Positions 21,201 to 30,951 of a stretch of 64,000 nt of DNA are shown here, in pieces (the stretch's first letter is position 1; each line of letters starts with the position of its first letter). The notes beneath the pieces were generated by a model that saw nothing but the letters and a program-made list of their open reading frames with translations, made no database searches and was not told the DNA's origin. The DNA is from Paraspadella gotoi (Eukaryota; Chaetognatha), in the NCBI GenBank assembly GCA_051294375.1, contig CM119268.1, positions 13,151,770-13,215,769 on the forward strand, read 5' to 3'. The translations under genes and the position numbers were made by a program.

Positions 21201-22737
21201 TTTGATCTACGATAACGACGAAGAAGATCTACACGCCATCTACATTTCCGCTTTCGGTCCGCCGACGAAAGAGCTCGAGGTCTGGACCATGATCTCCGCC
21301 ATCAAAGAGTCCGTCGAGAATCTCCTCAAGCGTTGGGTCGGGCTCGAGCGATCGAGGGATTACGACGTCGAAGTTTCGTGTCCCGAAGTCGTGACGGAAT
21401 CGAAAAACAAGTGGAAGACTCACGGCGCCAACTGGTTCAACGATTGCGCCGATTGCGGACGCGTCGCTGAGATTCCTAAAGTTTTGGCCGCCTACGACGA
21501 AAAGAACCAAGAATACCAGGAACAACAATCGCGAGCGCGAGGTAAGGGCGGCGCTTTTGGGCTTGGAGACGGTAGAAAATGTCCGACCGGCCATGGCTCC
21601 GAATCAGACACGGATTCCGATATGCTGAACACCGGGCGTCGAGAGTCGGGATACTCGACTCTTGAGCGATGCGCATTCCCCCCTTCTCTAGAAGATTCGC
21701 CCGAGGAGAATGTGTCAGATTCTGAGAGAAACAAGAAGACGGTGCCCGACTCTAGAATGGGCATTCAAGAGCTGCAGCTTTGCTTTAAGTACATGTCCAT
21801 GAACAGCATCTGTTGCTTGGGAAGAATGAGTATGAATAAGAATTCGGGTGAGACGGAGCTGAGCCACGTCGGCACCGGCATTCTTGTAGATTACGACGAT
21901 CAAACGGGTGTCGGTCTCGTCCTGACCGCCAACCACGTCGTAGAGGTTCTTTATGAGACCAACAGGACCATCAACGCTTTCCTAAGTTTTGATTATAAGG
22001 ACTCCTCGAGCCGTCCGAGTCATACCGTGGAACACGTGATTTATCAGAACGAAGATCTCGACTACGCCTTCTTAGAAATCCAACGATGCTCCCTCAACTC
22101 GTCCGACGAAGACTTGGAACTGTCTCCGCTCGGTTCCATGATGCCCGATCCGTGCCCTTACAACGACAAATGGGGCAGCTACTGGAAAGAGGAGCATAAA
22201 CTCATTCAGATCGGTCACTCGTGCGGTTCCGCCAACGCGGCGGAAATGTGTCTCACTGAGAACCGATTGTCCTACAAGCTGAGCCGGGCCATTCACTCTC
22301 TGGACCACTTCAACGCTCCCAAGTTTCCCTACTACGAGGAGCTCCAGAAAAAATTGACCCGGAGGGACAAGGAGGAACTTAAAAAAATCGCCTTCACCAA
22401 TCTCTTCAACTTTGGCAATAAAGACTTCGAGGCATATTCCAACTCGGACCGGGATTTCGAGGAGGAGACTGACAATCTCTTGAACCTCATTTGCCAACAT
22501 CGTCATCCTTTTTTCGAGCTGCGGCTTTTGCTACAGTCGGAGCGGTTCCTCCTGACATCAGTAGCCCGATGGGGCGCCTCCGGCTCGCCAATCATCGACG
22601 CCGCGCATCGAGGCGGCGTCGTCGTCGGCATGTTCCTCGGCGGCTTTCCGGATTCGGCGACAAGAGGTAAAGACTTTCTCGTGGAACAGGCGCTCAAATT
22701 GCAGCACGTGTCAAGAAAGCCGGAACGGATCGATTAA
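18286..22737 (+). CDS. Trypsin-like serine peptidase, multidomain, 1113 aa
   Basis: Four exons give an unbroken 1113-residue frame: 18286-18529, 18604-18695, 19552-19836 and 20017-22737, all with GT-AG introns and matching phases. Residues 1-215 are charged, Ser/Asp-rich and probably disordered. Residues 216 to about 690 are a globular region I do not recognise. About 690-780 is a low-complexity linker. The C-terminal part is a chymotrypsin-fold peptidase. It has LTANHVVE with His near 847, DLDYAFLE with Asp near 889, and GASGSP with Ser near 1062, so all three catalytic residues are present. The arrangement resembles intracellular trypsin-like proteins such as FAM111 rather than secreted trypsins. 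No signal peptide is visible. Substrate and pathway are unknown. The same gene, broken, is repeated inverted at 26.4-30.8 kb. Confidence 0.8.
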
Positions 22738-22871
22738 ATGTTTACTGTTAATTGTTTTATTGTATACTTACGGAAAAAGAACTATTAAAATTCGTTTTAC
22801 GTAATGATATTAAAGGAATAGCTTAATAGTTTTGACTGCTTGTACTATACTGTTATTGAATATTTCAATTT

Positions 22872-23523
22872 ATGATGGAATAAAAACCACCAACCGTTCA
22901 TCAGCGGCCATTGGTGCCGAAGGCAAGTCATTCGCCTCCCAACCCAAAGGTCCGGGGTTCTTGCCCGGTGGTCGTCTGGCAGTTTAGAGGGACGGGGCGC
23001 TTAACCCGCCTGTAACATGATGTTACAGCCTGATCCGAAGCTCAGGGACTGCTTATATTGAACGGTTCTATCACTTACTCATAACAATAATTACTGTCTC
23101 TTCATTGGTGAGCCCGACTTCCGAACACAACAGCAACAACAACAATTTCAGGCGACATGCCTCAACCTGGCGATGCACTTTCCGCCCACAACACATCAGG
23201 CGACATGCCTCAACTTGGTGATGCACTTTCCACCAACAACAATTCACTGAAGAGACGCAACAGACATCTTCCTACGGGAGGGGGGGATGTATGGTGGAAT
23301 AAAACCCACCAACCGTTCATCAGCGGCCATTGGTGCGCGAGGCAAGTCATTCGCCTCCCAACCCAAAGGTCCGGGGTTCTAGCCCGGTGGTCGTCTGGCA
23401 GTTTAGAGGGACGGGGCGCTTAACCCGCCTGTAACATGGTGTTACAGCCTGATCCGAAGCTCAGGGACTGCTTATATTGAACAGTTCTATCACTAACTCA
23501 TAACAATAATTACTGTCTCTTCA
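22872..23523 (+). mobile_element. Miniature LTR retrotransposon (TRIM-like), 652 bp
   Basis: Two LTRs of 233 bp each (22872-23104 and 23291-23523) differ at only a few positions. They are flanked by a 5-bp target duplication AATTT (22867-22871 and 23524-23528). Just inside the 5' LTR lies TTGGTGAGCCCGACTTCC, placed like a primer binding site of Ty3/gypsy elements. A polypurine tract (about 23278-23289) precedes the 3' LTR. The internal part is only 186 bp and encodes no gag or pol; it holds a two-fold repeat reading MPQPGDALS/MPQLGDALS. Each LTR carries a tRNA-like T-arm: 23371-23387 has a 5-bp stem around loop GTTCTAG. Its movement would depend on another element. Confidence 0.75.
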
Positions 23524-23786
23524 AATTTAAGTTTTCATAAATATATGTCAAGTTTAAATGGGCACAAATTGTATTTTTCAATCACAAAAATTAGGATGCC
23601 GAGTATTGAATTTTAACACTTTTTTTATTGAGATCTACATGAACGGTGTCTAGAACATTTGAATTAAATTTCTGAGAGAAAATAAACTTTTATAGAAACA
23701 GCCTGGGATGGTGCGTTCCCCCTCTAAGCCAATAGGATTGGCGGAACGATGATGGACGTGAGGCCGTGTGAATATTCCGCCACAGT

Positions 23787-23878
23787 TTGTAATTTTTATT
23801 ACAGCAACGATTTTTTTGTTGGGATAAAAAAAACAACGGACAAAACGCTAATGAAGGCTCGCAAAAAAATCGTTGCTA
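23787..23878. mobile_element. Short MITE cut by the assembly gap
   Basis: It begins GTTTGTAATTTTTATTACAG and includes CAACGATTTTTT, then the reverse complement AAAAAATCGTTGCTA just before the Ns. The full-length copy at 25286-25396 shows that the missing end is the other terminal inverted repeat. Confidence 0.6.
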
Positions 23879-23903
23879 NNNNNNNNNNNNNNNNNNNNNN
23901 NNN
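23879..23903. other. Assembly gap, 25 N
   Basis: A run of exactly 25 Ns lies at the inner end of palindrome arm 1. The true length is unknown. Confidence 1.
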
Positions 23904-25285
23904 ACGGTTAAAAATAATTTTAACTTAACCGTTAATATATTTATTTAACGGTTAAATTCGGTTAATTTTCAAGTATGATTTTTGTTATGAAAACTTTGAT
24001 TTTTTAAGAAAAAATTTTTTTCCCTTATTCTCCTCTTCCTTTCTCACTATATTTTTCCCCTCTCTCTGTTCTACATTTTCCCCTTTTTTTTCTTTGTTAT
24101 TTCAACCCTTTAATCTTTTTCTATCCTAATCTATTATCATTTTTTCTGTCCTTTCGTTTTTTTTTACTTACTTTCTCTCAATTGTTTTCGTTTTTCTTTC
24201 AGCTAATTTTATACATTTACATCAAAGAATATTTTGAAATATAATATGCATCTGCATATATTTTTTTGCAAATCAATTTTACATGCAATAATGCTCTATT
24301 TTGCTAATACAAAAATAAATAATCTTTCTTATTTTACTTTTTTTAGCTTTTTCTTTCAATTTTTCGATCATTCAACCATTCAATTAATAAATTGATATTC
24401 GTAATTAAGAGAAAAAGTTTATTTGTTTACAAACAACGGGTTTTTATTCCAAAAAACGGACATGTTTCGACTCTAGTTTTTCCGAGTCTACATCAGCACG
24501 TGAGAGTCGAAACATGTCCTTTTTTTTTAAATAAAAACCTGTTGTTTGTAAACAAATAAACTTTGCTTTCACTTAACTATAAACGCAACGAAAAGAAAGT
24601 CTTAACACAATATTCATAATTATATTTATATTTATGGTCATGGTTTATGAAAGACTAACAACAGAAAACGTGCTTTCAAGAAACTAACAACTATAAAAAT
24701 AATGAGGAAGAGAAATAAAAAAAGAAAAAGCGAAAACGAAAGAAAGAAAGAAAAGAGAGAAAGAGAAAACAAAATATACAGAATTAAAATTACATTGTGC
24801 TTTTTCTTATTTTTATTATGCTATGAGGCAAAAGAAAAATTTATTATAATGCTGTTTTTTCAAACCAATTTTCTCATTTATCAACTATAATGTGTACCTC
24901 ATCTATCTGAAATAAAAGATAAAGACGATTCAGTAGCCGGAGTTAAGGAGAAAATACCATTAAATACTTTAGTTGTTTCGAATATTAATATTTTAAATTT
25001 AAAATTAAATTATAAAATTAACCGATTTTAACGGTTAACCGTTAAAACGTTAGTTTTAACGGTTAAGCGAAGTTCCTCAAAAATTAACGTTAACGGAACC
25101 CTAGTGCCTATCCTTCTCTTTTTCGCTCTCGCTCTCACTCTTTATCTCTGTCTCTATAAAATATACATGTTTATCTCACTTGCCCCGTCTCTCCTTTTCT
25201 TCCTTTCTTCTTTTGTTTTTCTTCAAGAATTGAATTCATGGTATTTTGCTTTCTTTTCGTTGCTTTTCGATTGAGAGAAAACGAA
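23904..25285. repeat. Palindrome spacer with AACGGTTA-rich repeat ends
   Basis: The first 60 bases and 25019-25105 are rich in the palindromic motif TTAACGGTTA/TAACCGTTAA. The right side ends TTAACGGAACCCTAGTGCCT. A similar sequence sits at 30782-30822, just outside arm 2. This suggests one transposon-like repeat around 23904-25105, with AT-rich non-coding DNA inside. No protein frame is supported. Confidence 0.5.
24414..24564. repeat. 151-bp near-perfect palindrome with hammerhead-like loop
   Basis: Arms of about 58 bp (AAAGTTTATTTGTTTACAAA ... and its complement) enclose a centre carrying GGACATGTTTCGACTCT in both orientations. The CATCAGCACGTG part of the loop gives a CTGATG-type core on the minus strand. 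Confidence 0.75.
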
Positions 25286-25396
25286 GTTTGTAATTATTAT
25301 TATAGCAACGATTTTTTTGCGAGCCTTCATTAGCGTTTTGTCCGTTGTTTTTTTTATCCCAACAAAAAATCGTTGCTGTAATAAAAAATTACAAAC
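25286..25396. mobile_element. Short MITE, 111 bp, full length
   Basis: Terminal inverted repeats of about 30 bp: GTTTGTAATTATTATTATAG ... and its complement ending GTAATAAAAAATTACAAAC. CAACGATTTTTT and its complement lie just inside each end. The inner end of palindrome arm 2 falls inside it. Confidence 0.65.
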
Positions 25397-25658
25397 TGTG
25401 GCGGAATATTCACACGGCCTCACGTCCATCATCGTTCCGCCAATCCTATTGGCTTAGAGGGGGAACGCACCATCCCAGGCTGTTTTCTATAAAAGTTTAT
25501 TTTCTCTCAGAAATTTAATTCAAATGTTCTAGACACCGTTCATGTAGATCTCAATAAAAAAAGTGTTAAAATTCAATACTCGGCATCCTAATTTTTGTGA
25601 TTGAAAAATACAATTTGTGCCCATTTAAACTTGACATATATTTATGAAAACTTAAATT

Positions 25659-26305
25659 TGAAGAGACAGTAATTATTGTTATGAGTTAGTGATAGAACTG
25701 TTCAATATAAGCAGTCCCTGAGCTTCGGATCAGGCTGTAACACCATGTTACAGGCGGGTTAAGCGCCCCGTCCCTCTAAACTGCCAGACGACCACCGGGC
25801 TAGAACCCCGGACCTTTGGGTTGGGAGGCGAATGACTTGCCTCCGGCACCAATGGCGCTGATGAACGGTTGGTGGTTTTATTCCACCATACATCCCCCTC
25901 CCTAGGAAGATGTCTGTTGCGTCTCTTCAGTGAATTGTTGTTGGTGGAAAGTGCATCACCAAGTTGAGGCATGTCGCCTGATGTGTTGTGGGCGGAAAGT
26001 GCATCGCCAGGTTGAGGCATGTCGCCTGAAATTGTTGTTGTTGCTGTTGTGTTCGGAAGTCGGGCTCACCAATGAAGAGACAGTAATTATTGTTATGAGT
26101 AAAGTGATAGAACCGTTCAAATATAAGCAGTCCCTGAGCTTCGGATCAGGCTGTAACATCATGTTACAGGCGGGTTAAGCGCCCCGTCCCTCTAAACTGC
26201 CAGACGACCACCGGGCAAGAACCCGGACCTTTGGTTGGGAGGCGAATGACTTGCCTTCGGCACCAATGGCCGCTGATGAACGGTTGGTGGTTTTTATTCC
26301 ATCAT
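25659..26305 (-). mobile_element. Miniature LTR retrotransposon, arm 2 copy
   Basis: Inverted copy of the 22872-23523 element. The target duplications read AAATT at 25654-25658 and 26306-26310. Both LTRs and the primer-binding-like site are retained, with several one-base indels. Confidence 0.75.
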
Positions 26306-26439
26306 AAATTGAAATATTCAATAACAGTATAGTACAAGCAGTCAAAACTATTAAGCTATTCCTTTAATATCATTACGTAAAACGAATTTTAATAGTTCTT
26401 TTTCCGTAAGTTATCAATAAAACAATTAACAGTAAACAT

Positions 26440-29400
26440 TTAATCGATCCGTTCCGGCTTTCTTGACACGTGCTGCAATTTGAGCGCCTGTTCCACGAGA
26501 AAGTCTTTACCTCTTGTCGCCGAATCCGGAAAGCCGCCGAGGAACATGCCGACGACGACGCCGCCTCGATGCGCGGCGTCGATGATTGGCGAGCCGGAGG
26601 CGCCCCATCGGGCTACTGATGTCAGGAGGAACCGCTCCGACTGTAGCAAAAGCCGCAGCTCGAAAAAAGGATGACGATGTTGGCAAATGAGGTTCAAGAG
26701 ATTGTCAGTCTCCTCCTCGAAATCCCGGTCCGAGTTGGAATATGCCTCGAAGTCTTTATTTGCCAAAGTTGAAGAGATTGGTGAAGGCGATTTTTTTAAG
26801 TTCCTCCTTGTCCTCCGGGTCAATTTTTTCTGGAGCTCCTCGTAGTAGGGAAACTTGGGAGCGTTGAAGTGGTCCAGAGAGTGAATGGCCCGGCTCAGCT
26901 TGTAGGACAATCGGTTCTCAGTGAGACACATTTCCGCCGCGTTGGCGGAACCGCACGAGTGACCGATCTGAATGAGTTTATGCTCCTCTTTCCAGTAGCT
27001 GCCCCATTTGTCGTTGTAAGGGCACGGATCGGGCATCATGGAACCGAGCGGAGACAGTTCCAAGTCTTCGTCGGACGAGTTGAGGGAGCATCGTTGGATT
27101 TCTAAAGAAGGCGTAGTCGAGATCTTCGTTCTGATAAATCACGTGTTCCACGGTATGACTCGGACGGCTCGAGGAGTCCTTATAATCAAAACTTAGGAAA
27201 GCGTTGATGGTCCTGTTGGTCTCATAAAGAACCTCTACGACGTGGTTGGCGGTCAGGACGAGACCGACACCCGTTTGATCGTCGTAATCTACAAGAATGC
27301 CGGTGCCGACGTGGCTCAGCTCCGTCTCACCCGAATTCTTATTCATACTCATTCTTCCCAAGCAACAGATGCTGTTCATGGACATGTACTTAAAGCAAGC
27401 TGCAGCTCTTGAATGCCCATTCTAGAGTCGGCACCGTCTTCTTGTTTCTCTCAGAATCTGACACATTCTCCTCGGGCGAATCTTCTAGAGAAGGGGGAAT
27501 GCGCATCGCTCAAGAGTCGAGTATCCCGACTCTCGACGCCCGGTGTTCAGCATATCGGAATCCGTGTCTGATTCGGAGCCATGGCCGGTCGGACATTTTC
27601 TACGTCTCCAAGCCCAAAAGCGCCGCCCTTACCTCGCGCTCGCGATTGTTGTTCTGGTATTCTTGGTTCTTTTCGTCGTAGGCGGCCAAAACTTTAGGAA
27701 TCTCAGCGACGCGTCCGCAATCGGCGCAATCGTTGAACCAGTTGGCGCCGTGAGTCTTCCACTTGTTTTTCGATTCCGTCACGACTTCGGGACACGAAAC
27801 TTCGACGTCGTAATCCCTCGATCGCTCGAGCCCGACCCAACGCTTGAGGAGATTCTCGACGGACTTTGATGGCGGAGATCATGGTCCAGACCTCGAGCTC
27901 TTTCGTCGGCGGACGAGAAGCGGAAATGTAGATGGCGTGTAGATCTTCTTCGTCGTTATCGTAGATCAAAGGTTTGATTTCGGACGACGGACAACATTTT
28001 TGTATGATGGCTCTGACTTTTCCGCACCTGGCCCACGAGACTGTTCCGTTAACGGTGATGGTGTGGGGAGTGCAGAACTCGTGAAGCGCGGACGTGAGCA
28101 CATGGAAGCAATCGGACGGTTGCGAGCGGACGAATTTGATTCGCACGCTGAGAAGCAAAGAGTCTTTCTCTACTTCGGGAAGTACTACCGATACGTCACG
28201 ACTCTTCATTTGAAAGGGATTGAAAAACCACTGCTTCATCTGACGACCAGATTTGAACACTTTTGGCGGCGGGATTCTCACGATCGAGCCCTCCACATTG
28301 AAGTAGGAGAGAAGGCATTTGAAGGTGTCTTCATTGACTTCGTCGTCGTCGTATTGCAAGTCGTTCTTCATTAGCTGCACCAGCGCGTCTGAGCAAAGTA
28401 TTCCGTCATCGAGACAGTCGTGAACTCTCTCCCTGTCCACGGCATAGGACGCGGCGACGACATCCACGTACTGCTCCGTGTAAATTCTCGGCAACATAAG
28501 GATTCGATCCAATTTGTCAGGTTTCACGAAGAAGGTGTCCGGGTTCAGCCGGAGCACATATCTTTCTCTCTCAAATTCCTCCAGCTTCGAGCGGCGTTCG
28601 TTGATTCTCGCTACGTCGACCATGCCCGAGTAATAAGGAATCAGAGAGGCCGGGATCGGCGCGAACGGGCAGAGGGCCTTCAGATGGCACAGGGCTCGCG
28701 AGACGCTCTCGTCGTCTAGAAGATCCACTCTCACCGCTCCAAGATTCTGCCCTCTTTGGCCAATTCTTCCAGCCACCGCTCGGTGTAGCGCAAGAGGCGC
28801 GTCGATACGTCCCGGTCGACGACGACGACGGGCGCCATCTTGACGGACCGTCCTCGTCTCGCTCGTTGCCGCTCTCCACGTTGACTAACAACTGCTCGTA
28901 ATCGGGAAGCTTGGCCCGAGGTTCGACGCAGAGGCAATGCAGAGAGCAGAAAGACCCGCGATCCACCAGCGGATGAGAAACTCCCAGAGCGACGATCTCT
29001 TCTTTAAAGACGAAGTTGAGGAAGCGAGAGATGTTCTCGCCGGATTTGGCCTGCGCCTCGGACAACTTCATGGCCAACATGGAGGGGGTGTCGCCAAAGC
29101 CGCGGACGATGGCGTTGCCGAAGCTCATCTCCGAAGTGGGGGCACAGTCAACCTGGAATTATTAATCAATTTATATATTTCTTCTTTTTTATACTAAAAG
29201 ATTATATTTTATTGATGAGTTGATTGATTGATTCAGTGCTTCATTCATAGCGTATAGATTTATTCATTCATTTCACTTAGATTCAAGCCAATCAATCATT
29301 CATTCATTGAGTGATTCATCGATTAACCCACCTGATCCTCAGCCGTTTCCGGAATTCGCTCGTCAAAGGATTCCTCTTCGGAACTTTCGCCCGTGTCCTC

Positions 29401-30772
29401 GAAGATATCTGCCACTTCCGTCGACGTCTCTCGGGTCATTCGGTTGGAATGAGTCTTGAGCAGACCCGGAGTCTCGTAGGAGCATCGCGATTGGTTGGAC
29501 TTGGTCGAGCCGCCTCGGCTGTGAAAGCCCGAGTCGCGGAACATGCGACCACATCCCACGAGCCGGTTTAGGCTTGAACGGAGGCTGGACGGCTGCCGAG
29601 GAGAGCTTTCTGTTGCTGAGAAAATAAAATTGTATCTGTCTCTCCTCACGTTGATATATAACATTACACGAAAACTGCATTTTACTCTTTTTCGAAAAAT
29701 TTCCCTGCTTTAAAAAAGAGACTTTTATTATGAACACCAAAAACGTTTTTGTAAATTTCTCGCGAATTTTTGATCGAGAAATGAAAATAATCTCTCCAGT
29801 AAAAGTGGAAAGTAGGTCAGTTTTATGTCTAAACTTTTTTATAATTATAAAAAAATAATCAAAATTATAATTTTTCTCTTAACTTATCTCTTTTGTTTCC
29901 GTCTTTCTTTCAATCTCTCTTCTTTGCTTTTCTCTAATTCTCTATATCTATAAGTGTTTTTCCTTTATTTGTTTCACATTCTGCAAGTCAAAATATAAAA
30001 ATTATTTAAAAAAAAAGTAGCCTCATTTTTTCTTGCTCAATACTCATCGTTTAATCGTTTAATCTTCTTATTGTCTTAATTGTCAAATTGTCTTTTTTAT
30101 TTCAGAAAAAAAAAAAAAAATTTTACCTCTTCATCGAAAAATTCAAATCGGGACATTCGATCTTATTTCCGCTCGGGGTAAAGTCTTTTTAGCGCAGAGG
30201 GTTGACGGGATGACGGTTGACGGAATCGGAGAAAAGGCAAAAAGTTATGCTAATTACAGATTTTTTAAAAAGGAACTTTTATGCTTTTAGTTTTAGTTTT
30301 TTCTAGTAAAATACTTTAATTAGTATTCATATCTGAATTTTTTAAAAAAATAGAAAGGTAGAAACAACAAAGTCAAAAATTTGAGAGCGTTATTCCGAAA
30401 GTATTTCTAAACTATTTATTATTAAGTATGTATTTAAAATTATTACATTCGCTGAGGGATGTACCTGATTGGCAGCGCCCACTTTCTCGCGATCGCTTCC
30501 GTCGCTCCTTTCCTCGATGCGCGTCTTCGCGTAATCAACTTTGTCCGTTGGACGACCTTTTTTAGGGAAATAAAACAATTAATTGTCACTATAACAAGAA
30601 TCCGCTTCATCTCTAAACCCCTGTACTCACGAACGATGTCGCTTTCGTCGTCGTCTCCGTCGTAGCCCTCACAGCTCACGTTTCTATTATGGCTGTTCGA
30701 CCGGGCCCATTCAGATGGCCGCGTCGTTGCCCTCTTGTCTTCGTTGTCTTCGTCGCCGTGGTCATGTTGTGC
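26440..30772 (-). pseudogene. Frameshifted, 5'-truncated copy of the peptidase gene
   Basis: This is the inverted copy of the 18286-22737 gene. The last exon (26440 to about 29152), exon 3 (29332-29615), exon 2 (about 30467-30558) and part of exon 1 are present. The palindrome ends inside exon 1, so the start codon and about 35 codons are missing. One-base indels break the frame several times: near the DLDYAFLE aspartate region, in the KKLTRRDKEELKK region, in the linker, and in exon 3 (284 instead of 285 nt). The GASGSP motif is kept. It may be a true decayed duplicate, or an under-polished assembly copy of the intact gene. Confidence 0.8.
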
Positions 30773-30951
30773 ACGGTGTAATAACCGTTAACTGTTAACG
30801 GTTATCGGAACTCTAATAGGCACATCTTCATTCTCTTATATTGATAAAAAGAACGGAACGAAATTATTAGGCTCTGGGAAAATTTTTTATTTGGTCCTTC
30901 ATTCTTGTCATTACATGACTCATTTCAACCTACGCGTTTTTCCTCTTCGAA
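30773..30951. other. Junction outside palindrome arm 2
   Basis: Starts with TAACCGTTAACTGTTAACGG and continues TTATCGGAACTCTAATAGG. This resembles the repeat end at 25080-25110 in the spacer. The 3' exon of the Cys-rich locus starts about 180 bp beyond the arm end. Confidence 0.5.

Larger units (their letters stand above)
18391..23878 (+). repeat. Large inverted repeat, arm 1 (about 5.49 kb)
   Basis: It matches the reverse complement of 25303-30772 almost throughout, including introns, the miniature LTR element and short MITEs. The outer end falls inside exon 1 of the peptidase gene. The inner end runs directly into the N gap. Confidence 0.9.
25303..30772 (-). repeat. Large inverted repeat, arm 2 (about 5.47 kb)
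   Basis: Reverse complement of 18391-23878. Differences seen are mostly one-base shortenings or extensions of homopolymers: for example four C to three near 26223, GG to G near 28737, GGG to GG near 28847, and TTT to TT near 29575. Confidence 0.9.

Noticed and set aside
19936-22697. Several antisense frames of 60-144 codons within the peptidase gene
   Set aside because: They overlap the intact coding exon, show no domain, and are mirrored in arm 2; they are shadows of a GC-rich exon.
22872-23523. Two tandem tRNA-derived SINEs instead of LTRs
   Set aside because: Equal 233-bp repeats, a 5-bp target duplication around the pair, a primer-binding-like site and a polypurine tract at the correct places fit a miniature LTR element better.
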